Of a stretch of 5,151 nucleotides of DNA, positions 1-5,151 are shown piece by piece. The stretch's first letter is position 1, and each line of letters starts with the position of its first letter. Both the position numbers and the translations under genes were made by a program. Where the stretch lies: positions 1 through 5,151 of the forward strand of contig PTKD01000144.1 of assembly GCA_002938115.1 (NCBI GenBank). Reading direction: 5' to 3'. This DNA comes from Alphaproteobacteria bacterium MarineAlpha9_Bin7. GTDB taxonomy: Bacteria > Pseudomonadota > Alphaproteobacteria > UBA7887. The notes under the pieces were generated by a model that saw nothing but the letters and a program-made list of their open reading frames with translations, did not search any database and was not told the origin of the DNA.

Positions 1-117
1 CGGATGGATTCTGTCATTTTAGGCAGCGCCTTGATAAAGATCAGCTTTACAGTGGTGCGTTACGTTGCGCATTTATACTATGATGGCCTCATCTATCTAC
101 TGAGCCATCAAAAATAG
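1..117 (+). CDS. Possible 3' end of an upstream gene (partial, unidentified)
   Basis: The first reading frame is open from the left edge and ends at a TAG at 115-117, giving 38 residues (begins RMDSVILGSALIK, ends DGLIYLLSHQK). The stretch is largely hydrophobic with aromatic residues and could be the end of a small membrane protein. The other plus frames close after 6 and 26 codons, and the minus strand shows only very short frames. An open frame of 38 codons can arise by chance, there is no start in view, and I recognise no family with confidence. The Y..H pattern near the end vaguely recalls DUF2061 proteins, but this is too weak to use as a name. Confidence 0.27.
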   Translation, partial: RMDSVILGSALIKISFTVVRYVAHLYYDGLIYLLSHQK

Positions 118-157
118 GCCGGATGCCGTCGCAAGCGAAACAGAATGATCCAGAAAA

Positions 158-988
158 ATGAATTCCTGCAGTCATCCAAGACATTCCACGACACCAAGTT
201 CGCAACATTCAACTAAAACCAAGAAAATTGGCGAGAGCCACGGCACACGAATCTATCCTCTCTGGCTGCGTATTTTACCTTTGGTTGCCCTGATTGGGGT
301 AATTGGAACAGCATTTGCCCTAGACCTGGATTCATATTTAAGCTTAGAAACGTTGCGCAAGCATGGAAACGGACTCACCACCTGGGTAGAAAATGCTGGG
401 TTGCTGGCCTCACTTGTTTACGTAGGGGTCTACATAGGTGTTGTACTCATGTCTCTGCCAGGCCCCATATTTGTAACGCTAGCCGGAGGCTTTCTGTTTG
501 GAGCCCTTCAAGCAACTTTTCTAACAGTGATTGGTGCAACGATCGGGGCGACAATTGTTTTTCTGATTGCAAGAAATGTGGTAGGCGAAACCCTGCGCCA
601 ACGCGCAGGCCCGATTATACACAAAATAGAAGCTGGCTTTCAGAAAAATGGCCTTAGTTATATGCTGATGCTGCGGCTGGTGCCCGTGTTCCCATTCGGT
701 TTGGTCAATATTGCCGTGGCGGTTCTCGGTGTAAGGTTGAGCATTTTTCTTGTCACTACTGCAATTGGGATAATTCCCGCAGTTTTTGTAGTATCCTTGT
801 CCGGCGCCGGACTAGATCTCCTACTCCAGTCGAACGAAGAATTTTCACTGGGGAACATACTGAGCCCACCTGTTATAGCAACGCTAATAGGCTTAGCGGC
901 ATTGGCATCAGTTCCCATTTTATACAAACACTTGCGCGGGCCCGGTGTTCAACGGCAGCACAAAACCCGCCGCGGTCCCCCGTCATAA
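158..988 (+). CDS. TVP38/TMEM64 family membrane protein (SNARE-associated/DedA superfamily)
   Basis: This is a 276-residue polytopic inner-membrane protein of the TVP38/TMEM64 group (Pfam SNARE_assoc, PF09335). After a polar, basic N-terminus of about 35 residues there is a first hydrophobic helix (about 37-55), then the family domain at roughly 85-220. Characteristic pieces are PGPIFVTLAGGFLFG (101-115), ATIGATIVFLIAR (127-139), RLVPVFPFGLVNIA (173-186) and IGIIPAVFVV (203-212). A last hydrophobic helix lies at about 237-256, followed by a basic tail. Known for the family: DedA/TVP38 proteins affect membrane homeostasis, and some members are lipid transporters or scramblases; the substrate here is unknown. 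The ATG at 158 has no clear Shine-Dalgarno sequence, so the exact start is moderately certain. The gene lies 59 bases upstream of the ABC operon on the same strand and may be co-transcribed with it; no terminator was seen in the gap. Confidence 0.9.
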   Translation: MNSCSHPRHSTTPSSQHSTKTKKIGESHGTRIYPLWLRILPLVALIGVIGTAFALDLDSYLSLETLRKHGNGLTTWVENAGLLASLVYVGVYIGVVLMSLPGPIFVTLAGGFLFGALQATFLTVIGATIGATIVFLIARNVVGETLRQRAGPIIHKIEAGFQKNGLSYMLMLRLVPVFPFGLVNIAVAVLGVRLSIFLVTTAIGIIPAVFVVSLSGAGLDLLLQSNEEFSLGNILSPPVIATLIGLAALASVPILYKHLRGPGVQRQHKTRRGPPS

Positions 989-1047
989 GAGTTAGTAACT
1001 TTAACACATGGAATGAACAACGGCACATCGGGTCAATTTGCACTACT

Positions 1048-1797
1048 ATGTCCAAAACTATTGTTAGCGTTCGCAATCTTTCGAAACAGTACGGTGGTGT
1101 GGTGGCCGTTGACCGTATCTCTTTCGATCTCTGTCGTGGGTCCACGGTTGGCCTACTGGGTGGCAACGGCGCAGGCAAAACCACCACTCTCGGTATGCTG
1201 CTAGGACTTTTGCTTCCCAGCTCAGGTGAAATTCGAATCTTCGGCGAAAATATGATCCGACACCGGCATCGTGCGCTGCCTTGGATGAATTTTTCCTCAC
1301 CGTACGTAGATTTACCCCACCGACTGACGGTGCGGGAGAACTTGATTATCTATGGCCACCTATATGGCCTTACAGGGATCAAGTCCCGTATCACCCAACT
1401 AGCGAGTGACTTTGATCTCACGGAGTTCCTGGACCGGCCGGCTGGTAAACTTTCTGCTGGCCAGAAAACTCGCGCGACTCTAGCCAAAGCCCTGCTTAAC
1501 GAACCTCGTCTTTTGTTGTTAGACGAGCCGACCGCATCAATGGATCCGGATACTGCCGATGTTATTAGAGGATATTTGGAAAACTATCAGCGCGAAACCA
1601 ACGCAACAATTTTGCTGGCCTCACACAATATGTCAGAAGTGGAGCGGTTGTGCAGTGACGTACTTGTGATGAGGGCGGGAGGGCTTGTAGAGCGCGGCTC
1701 CCCATCAAACTTAATCGCCCGTTTCGGACGTCAAACTCTTGAGCAAGTATTTTTAGACATCGCCCGAGACCGGGATAAGTCTAGGGATACTGCATGA
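1048..1797 (+). CDS. ABC transporter ATP-binding protein (ABC-2 exporter type)
   Basis: A 249-residue cytoplasmic nucleotide-binding subunit that would power the permease encoded next to it. Visible motifs: Walker A GGNGAGKTT (38-46, Lys44), signature LSAGQ (135-139, a variant of LSGGQ), Walker B RLLLLDEPT (154-162, Asp159 and catalytic Glu160), D-loop SMDPD (164-168) and the switch His193 in ASHNMSE. The usual Q-loop glutamine is not evident: the region before LTVREN reads NFSSPYVDLPHR (81-92). Length and motif order fit the CcmA/DrrA-like class that pairs with ABC-2 permeases, not the BtuD importers. The ATG at 1048 is the first start in frame after the TVP38 gene; its ribosome site is weak. 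The stop overlaps the permease start as ATGA, which implies coupled translation and a stoichiometric complex. The substrate cannot be read from the sequence. Confidence 0.95.
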   Translation: MSKTIVSVRNLSKQYGGVVAVDRISFDLCRGSTVGLLGGNGAGKTTTLGMLLGLLLPSSGEIRIFGENMIRHRHRALPWMNFSSPYVDLPHRLTVRENLIIYGHLYGLTGIKSRITQLASDFDLTEFLDRPAGKLSAGQKTRATLAKALLNEPRLLLLDEPTASMDPDTADVIRGYLENYQRETNATILLASHNMSEVERLCSDVLVMRAGGLVERGSPSNLIARFGRQTLEQVFLDIARDRDKSRDTA

Positions 1798-2603
1798 GTA
1801 TACACGCGTACCAAACTTGGATCCGGATCTGGGCTATGGCCCTCCGCCATTATTATTTAATCCGCGGATCTTGGCCGCGATTGCTTGAACTAATCTATTG
1901 GCCTGCTCTACAGATGACGCTGTGGGGGTTTATCACCATATTCTTTGAAACTCATAGTTCCTGGGTTGCACAGGCGGCAGGAATTTTGATTTCTGCGGTG
2001 CTGTTATGGGACGTGATGTTTCGTGCCCAGATAAGCCTGTTCCTTAGTTTCATCGAGGAAATTTGGTCACGCAATCTAGGACATCTGTTTGTAAGCCCAC
2101 TCAGACCCAGCGAATTGATTGCGGCCTTGTTGTTGGTAAGCTTGGTACGGACACTCATCGGCGTCGGAGGCGCCGCAATTCTGGCAATTATCCTTTTCGA
2201 CGTCTCGGTATTCTCTCTTGGTATCGCGTTAGCTGCGTTCTTCGCAAATCTGATAGTTATGGGATGGGCACTGGGTCTAATAGTGAGCGGGCTCGTGTTG
2301 CGGTTTGGCCAAGGAGCCGAAAGCCTAGGGTGGGCAGCAATTTTTCTGGTGCAACCCATCAGCGGTGTATATTACCCGATATCGATATTGCCTGACTGGC
2401 TGCAGCCAATTGCAGCCGCCATCCCCTCAGCACATATCTTTGAGGGCCTGCGCGCCGTCCTTATCGACGAAACTTTTCGAATGGATTTGTTGTTCAATGC
2501 GATCGCGCTTAATGTTGCTTTTGTGGTAGTCAGCATTTCAATTTTCTTCATGATATTGCGATATGCACGGATCCACGGTCAACTTCTCCAATTAGGCGAA
2601 TGA
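1794..2603 (+). CDS. ABC-2 type transporter permease
   Basis: A 269-residue integral membrane subunit of the ABC2_membrane type, with about six hydrophobic segments near residues 33-52, 60-80, 107-135, 141-168, 176-193 and 232-254. The stretch FGQGAESLGWAAIF (171-184) followed by QPISGVYYPISILPDWLQ (187-204) and IPSAHIFEGLRA (210-221) is the typical C-terminal signature of NodJ/DrrB-like exporters. With the upstream ATPase it should form a two-gene half-transporter that dimerises. The start ATG lies in the ATGA overlap with the ATPase gene, and an AGGGA at 1783-1787, 6 bases upstream, is a good ribosome-binding site. The stop overlaps the histidine phosphatase start in the same way. Exporters of this type move lipids, polysaccharides or drug-like compounds; nothing in the sequence fixes the substrate. 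Confidence 0.93.
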   Translation: MSIHAYQTWIRIWAMALRHYYLIRGSWPRLLELIYWPALQMTLWGFITIFFETHSSWVAQAAGILISAVLLWDVMFRAQISLFLSFIEEIWSRNLGHLFVSPLRPSELIAALLLVSLVRTLIGVGGAAILAIILFDVSVFSLGIALAAFFANLIVMGWALGLIVSGLVLRFGQGAESLGWAAIFLVQPISGVYYPISILPDWLQPIAAAIPSAHIFEGLRAVLIDETFRMDLLFNAIALNVAFVVVSISIFFMILRYARIHGQLLQLGE

Positions 2604-3256
2604 GCAAAAAACTTCCCGTAACTACTGGCTCTATCACTCGGTGGTGGTGGGTCCGACATGCACACGTAACAAGTAACCATGGTAGGCTTTACGGATCGTC
2701 TGACGTGCCAGCCGAAATAGATGCACCGGGGACCTTCAGAGCCCTGGCAGGTCTGCTACCAGATGACGCAATTTGCGTACATAGTTCTCTTCAACGCACA
2801 AAGCAAACCCTAGACGCGATTGTAGCGGCAGGACTATCTGCTCCAGAGCCCCTGGTCGAGGCAGGCCTTGCAGAGCAGAACTTTGGTGAATGGCAGGGTC
2901 AGCCGTACGCTGACATACCCACACTCGCAGCACCTTATCACCACCGATTCTGGTTCACTACAGTCGACCACCGGCCGCCGGGGGGAGAAAGCTATGTTGA
3001 CCTGACGCGTCGCGTAACAGATGTCATAGAACGTCTAACTCGAACACACTCAGGGCAAAATATAATCGCAGTGTCCCACGGTGGACCAATCCGAGCCGCT
3101 CTTGGCTATGCTCTCGGCCTTACCCCAAGTGACTGTGTAGGATTTGAAACTGAGAATCTCTCTGTAACTCGCCTCGATCACGAACCAGGACCAGGCGCTG
3201 GACGGGAATGGCGAATTAGATATACAAATCTTGTTCCGGAATACTGCGATATTTAG
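2600..3256 (+). CDS. Histidine phosphatase family protein, possible alpha-ribazole phosphatase (CobC-like)
   Basis: A 218-residue cytoplasmic member of the histidine phosphatase (phosphoglycerate mutase-like) superfamily. The catalytic set is complete: Arg19-His20 in VRHAHV (phospho-acceptor His20), Arg66 in SSLQRTKQT, acid Glu92 in LAEQNFGEWQG, and His160 in VSHGGPIRAAL. A PPGGES motif lies at 126-131, as in many small-molecule phosphatases of this branch. The family dephosphorylates diverse metabolites. CobC, which removes the 5'-phosphate of alpha-ribazole or of cobalamin 5'-phosphate in the nucleotide loop pathway, has the same architecture and length. The neighbouring BtuF-like gene and the cbiB end nearby make a CobC role attractive, but that is inference from context. 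The start overlaps the permease stop as ATGA. An unusual WWW triplet (25-27 of the coding order RWWWVRH, just before the active site at 15-20) marks the first strand. Confidence 0.88.
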   Translation: MSKKLPVTTGSITRWWWVRHAHVTSNHGRLYGSSDVPAEIDAPGTFRALAGLLPDDAICVHSSLQRTKQTLDAIVAAGLSAPEPLVEAGLAEQNFGEWQGQPYADIPTLAAPYHHRFWFTTVDHRPPGGESYVDLTRRVTDVIERLTRTHSGQNIIAVSHGGPIRAALGYALGLTPSDCVGFETENLSVTRLDHEPGPGAGREWRIRYTNLVPEYCDI

Positions 3257-3276
3257 TTTATGTGGTAGTTTGTGTC

Positions 3277-4296
3277 ATGCTTGCTGCTAAGCACGCCGAT
3301 GGCCCGATGGTCCCCGCTGAACCCAGCGAGGCCCCGAGGATCGTTTCTCTCGTTCCGAGCGCAACTGAAATTTTGGCTGCTCTTGGTCTCAGTCAATATG
3401 TCGTTGGGCGCTCACACGAATGTGATTACCCACCTGAATTGTATCATGTCCCGGCATGCACGGCCCCTCTACTGAAGACTGGAGATATTAGCTCCAAAAT
3501 TAATGACACGATTTCGTCCCTCGTTACATCAGGGTTAAGCATTTATGATTTAGACTTGGAGCGCTTGCGTGCTCTCGATCCGTCCCACATCGTGACGCAG
3601 GATCGGTGCGACGTGTGCGCAGTTCCCCTGCAAGCAGTTGAGGTGGCGTTGTGTGACCTGGGTTTGGCGCAAACACAGGTGGTGTCGCTGAAACCGAAAC
3701 GGCTGAACGACATTTGGTCAGATATCCGACGAATAGGGAGGATATTCGGGGTGCAGGGGGATTCTTTGGCGAGTAGTTTAACGAGTCGCGTGGAGCGGAT
3801 ATCCCAACAATTCGGGTCGAGAGAGCAGCATACGCCGAAAAGCGTATCGTGTCTGGAGTGGGCCGACCCGATTTACTGTGCGGGAGGTTGGCTTCCAGAC
3901 CTTATTAGTGCGGCAGGAGGCATTGAAGTTACTGGCAAGGCCGGATGTGACGCGGTGGAAATCGAATGCTCAACCCTAGGGGATGCGGACCCCAGCGTCA
4001 TTATTTTCGCGCCATGCGGTTTCAATTTAAAACGCGCATACAAGGACCTAAAACTTTTAAACTCCAGGTCAGACTGGCAAGAGTTACGAGCAGTGAAAAC
4101 TGGAGAACTGTACGTAGTGGACGGTAATCAATTTTTCAGTAGACCCGGACCGCGCCTCGTTGAATCAGTGGAGATCGCGGCAGAAATTCTTCACCCAAAG
4201 ATTTTCAATTTTGGCCACTACGGAAAAAATTGGTTGCGAGTTCCACAACCCGCCGTTTCCAGGGATACTACAACCACAAACCCTATGGCAGTATAA
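3277..4296 (+). CDS. Cobalamin-binding protein (BtuF-like periplasmic-binding fold)
   Basis: This encodes 339 residues from ATG 3277. It belongs to the BtuF/FepB-type helical-backbone binding proteins, in the group commonly labelled cobalamin-binding protein. Markers: RIVSLVPSATEILAALG (21-37), VGRSHECDYPPE (43-54), TQDRCDVCAVPL (107-118), LEWADPIYCAGGWLPDL (193-209), APCGFNL (245-251) and the C-terminal FSRPGPRLVES plus HPKIF..GHYGKNW. Unlike E. coli BtuF there is no convincing signal peptide or lipobox, so it may act in the cytosol or be exported by other means. The start is uncertain: a GTG at 3262 would add MVVCV, and an ATG at 3307 would also keep the whole domain. I chose 3277 because a weak GGTAG sits 8 bases upstream. 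The stop TAA shares one base with the SYLF start (TAATG). Expected role: binding of cobalamin or another corrinoid, for transport or salvage. Confidence 0.88.
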   Translation: MLAAKHADGPMVPAEPSEAPRIVSLVPSATEILAALGLSQYVVGRSHECDYPPELYHVPACTAPLLKTGDISSKINDTISSLVTSGLSIYDLDLERLRALDPSHIVTQDRCDVCAVPLQAVEVALCDLGLAQTQVVSLKPKRLNDIWSDIRRIGRIFGVQGDSLASSLTSRVERISQQFGSREQHTPKSVSCLEWADPIYCAGGWLPDLISAAGGIEVTGKAGCDAVEIECSTLGDADPSVIIFAPCGFNLKRAYKDLKLLNSRSDWQELRAVKTGELYVVDGNQFFSRPGPRLVESVEIAAEILHPKIFNFGHYGKNWLRVPQPAVSRDTTTTNPMAV

Positions 4297-4979
4297 TGAC
4301 ACGCATTTTAGCTTTCCCGACAATCATCGCGCTTACGATCATAAATCTGTGCATACCGCACGAAGTACTTGCCAATGATCCTCAGAAATTAATAGAGGAC
4401 TCCGCGGCTCTGGCTAAGTCACTTTTATCCGATCCCAAATGGTCCGACTACCAATCCCACTTTAAGCGAGCCAAAGGCGTGGTGCTGGCTCCCGATGTAA
4501 TTAAGGGAGGACTGATTTTTGGTGGAAGCGGTGGGCAATGTGTAATCGTAGCACGCAATGAGCAAACCGGAGAATGGTCTGCCCCTTCCTTTTGCGCCAT
4601 GGGAGAAGCAACTATCGGATTACAAATCGGCATAGAAAAATTGGAGGTCATGTTGCTGATAATGAATGGCCGTGCACTCAAGCGCGTCGCTTCAGGGACT
4701 GTCACCCTCGGTGGAGAAGCTGGAATATCCGTGGGTTTCGTAGGAAGCGCAATTGAGAGTGGCACCACTCTCAATTTCGACTACGACATTGTAGGGTTCG
4801 CCCGTAGTCAAGGTCTTTACGGCGGAGTGACTCTGGAGGGTGGTTATATAGGTCCAGACTGGGCGTACAACCACGCCTATTACGGCCAGCGCGTTACGGC
4901 CCAGGAAATATTGTTCGAAAACAAGGTCAACAGAGTTCAGGCTGACGTGCTTCGTGCGGCCCTGCGCGTTGCCCAATAA
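4296..4979 (+). CDS. SYLF (YSC84-type) lipid-binding domain protein, Sec-exported
   Basis: A 227-residue protein with an N-terminal signal peptide: MTR, a hydrophobic core (about 4-20) and a likely cleavage after VLA at residue 26. The mature part is a SYLF/Ysc84 domain (PF04366): AKGVVLAPDVIKGGLIFGG (about 58-76), GEWSAPSFCAMG (about 90-101), a MLLIMN segment, GGEAGISVGFVG, then FDYDIVGFARSQGLYGG and LEGGYIGPDW. Bacterial SYLF proteins are mostly uncharacterised; eukaryotic relatives bind phosphoinositides or actin, so a lipid-binding role in the periplasm or outer envelope is inferred. An upstream start at 4230 in the same frame was rejected because it would bury the signal peptide and overlap the previous gene by 67 bases. 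The start shares one base with the preceding stop, so expression is probably coupled to the cobalamin-binding gene. A long inverted repeat lies inside the gene at 4751-4776. Confidence 0.92.
   Translation: MTRILAFPTIIALTIINLCIPHEVLANDPQKLIEDSAALAKSLLSDPKWSDYQSHFKRAKGVVLAPDVIKGGLIFGGSGGQCVIVARNEQTGEWSAPSFCAMGEATIGLQIGIEKLEVMLLIMNGRALKRVASGTVTLGGEAGISVGFVGSAIESGTTLNFDYDIVGFARSQGLYGGVTLEGGYIGPDWAYNHAYYGQRVTAQEILFENKVNRVQADVLRAALRVAQ
4751..4776. repeat. Perfect 12-base inverted repeat with 2-base centre, inside the SYLF gene
   Basis: Left arm AATTGAGAGTGG (4751-4762), centre CA, right arm CCACTCTCAATT (4765-4776); the arms are exact reverse complements. As RNA it would fold as an 11-base-pair stem with a GCAC tetraloop. 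It lies in codons for SAIESGTTLNF of the SYLF domain. No T-run follows on either strand, so it is not a standard intrinsic terminator. Its function is unknown; a dimeric regulator site, an RNA structure or chance are all possible. Confidence 0.8.
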
Positions 4980-4985
4980 ATGCCA

Positions 4986-5150
4986 TCAAATGAGGACGAT
5001 ACTTACAGCAATCACAGCAGCAACACCCAAACAGGCAGAAAAAAATAGCTGGCCCGCCGCGAGGACATCGGCGGGCCCGGCTCGGGCCCTGCCATCGCCT
5101 ACCCAGGGACGCCGGGTTACCCCGGAGGCGTAATGCCGTGGGCCCTGCAA
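4986..5150 (-). CDS. cbiB: Adenosylcobinamide(-phosphate) synthase CbiB/CobD, C-terminal end (partial)
   Basis: On the minus strand a frame runs in from the right edge and ends with TGA (plus positions 4986-4988), giving the last 54 residues of a gene whose start lies outside the window. The sequence contains LQGPRHYASG, then RRPWVGDGR, then GPADVLAAGQLFF, then a closing hydrophobic helix ending AVSIVLI. This order (GGP.Y-type segment, PW.GDGR, a D-plus-hydrophobic helix start, last membrane helix) is what I know of the CbiB/CobD C-terminus. The full protein is usually about 300-330 residues with several membrane segments. It joins aminopropanol or its phosphate to adenosylcobyric acid to form adenosylcobinamide (phosphate). 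The cobalamin-binding gene close by supports the call. It converges on the SYLF gene with a 6-base gap. Only the tail is seen, so the name rests on motif memory and context. Confidence 0.72.
   Translation of the reverse strand: MQGPRHYASGVTRRPWVGDGRARAGPADVLAAGQLFFSACLGVAAVIAVSIVLI
5039..5082 (-). terminator. Terminator-like hairpin with T-tract inside the 3' end of cbiB
   Basis: Read on the minus strand, a perfect 9-base-pair GC stem (arms GGCCCGCCG and CGGCGGGCC, plus positions 5069-5077 and 5051-5059, 9-base loop) can be extended by AGC/GCT across a small internal loop. It is followed by A and seven T (plus 5039-5045). This has the form of an intrinsic terminator for minus-strand transcription. 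It lies about 50 bases before the cbiB stop, so full termination there would give a message without a stop codon. The structure may therefore be inactive, weak, or a by-product of GC-rich codons. Confidence 0.3.
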
Positions 5151-5151
5151 G

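Noticed and set aside
46..79. Promoter-like hexamers TTTACA (46-51) and TATACT (74-79) upstream of the TVP38 gene
   Set aside because: Each is close to the sigma-70 consensus, but the spacing is 22 bases, too long for a normal promoter, and no good -35 sits at the proper distance from TATACT.
144..215. 23-codon frame starting at ATG 144 that overlaps the TVP38 start
   Set aside because: No ribosome site, no recognisable leader-peptide features, and it lies in another frame over the real gene start.
1013..1204. 63-codon plus-strand frame over the start of the ATPase gene
   Set aside because: It overlaps the Walker A region of a well-supported gene in another frame and shows no family features.
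2063..2395. 110-codon plus-strand frame inside the permease gene
   Set aside because: It is basic and low in structure, typical of an out-of-frame shadow of a membrane protein gene.
2375..2425. Short palindromes (ATATCGATAT and GGCTGCAGCC) and a TGCAGCC direct repeat in the permease gene
   Set aside because: Arms of 5-7 bases are expected by chance in this length and lie in well-conserved codons.
3230..3276. Possible cobalamin riboswitch upstream of the cobalamin-binding gene
   Set aside because: The gap is only about 20 bases, far too short for the riboswitch, and no B12-box-like sequence was seen here or in the other gaps.
4230..4295. Upstream in-frame start for the SYLF protein
   Set aside because: It would place 22 polar residues before a clear signal peptide and overlap the preceding gene; ATG 4296 in the TAATG junction fits better.
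4692..4976. 94-codon minus-strand frame opposite the SYLF gene
   Set aside because: Shadow of the SYLF gene; no motif and no start signal.

Overview
The window reads as chromosomal DNA of a free-living Gram-negative bacterium, most likely a proteobacterium. The base composition is mixed, close to half G+C over most of the window. It has an ABC-2 exporter pair, a Sec-exported SYLF protein and genes that touch cobalamin metabolism. Sequence alone does not allow a genus call. No rRNA, tRNA, CRISPR, insertion sequence or integration signature was seen, and no cobalamin riboswitch was recognised.

Layout. Positions 1-117 hold an open frame that enters from the left edge and stops at 115-117; it may be the tail of an upstream gene. 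A TVP38/TMEM64 (DedA-superfamily) membrane protein follows at 158-988. After a 59-base gap comes a tight run of five genes on the plus strand: an ABC-transporter ATPase (1048-1797), an ABC-2 type permease (1794-2603), a histidine phosphatase (2600-3256), a BtuF-like cobalamin-binding protein (about 3277-4296) and a SYLF/YSC84-type lipid-binding protein (4296-4979). Two junctions are ATGA overlaps, one is TAATG, and the remaining gap is about 20 bases, so this looks like one translationally coupled operon. The TVP38 gene may share the transcript.

At the right edge the minus strand carries the last 54 codons of a gene too short to stand out as an ORF. Its motifs (LQGPRHY, RRPWVGDGR, GPADVL, then a final membrane helix) match the C-terminus of CbiB/CobD, the adenosylcobinamide(-phosphate) synthase of cobalamin biosynthesis. 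It converges on the SYLF gene with only 6 bases between the stop codons.

How the genes may fit together. A CbiB neighbour, a BtuF-like corrinoid-binding protein without a clear signal peptide, and a histidine phosphatase of the superfamily that contains CobC (alpha-ribazole phosphatase) point to corrinoid metabolism or handling. The ABC pair is of the exporter (ABC-2) type, not the BtuCD import type, so what it moves is open. The exported SYLF protein and the TVP38 protein both suggest envelope lipid work. The main non-coding oddities are a 12+12-base inverted repeat inside the SYLF gene, a terminator-like hairpin with a T-tract inside the 3' end of cbiB, and an abrupt rise in G+C in the last 101 bases.
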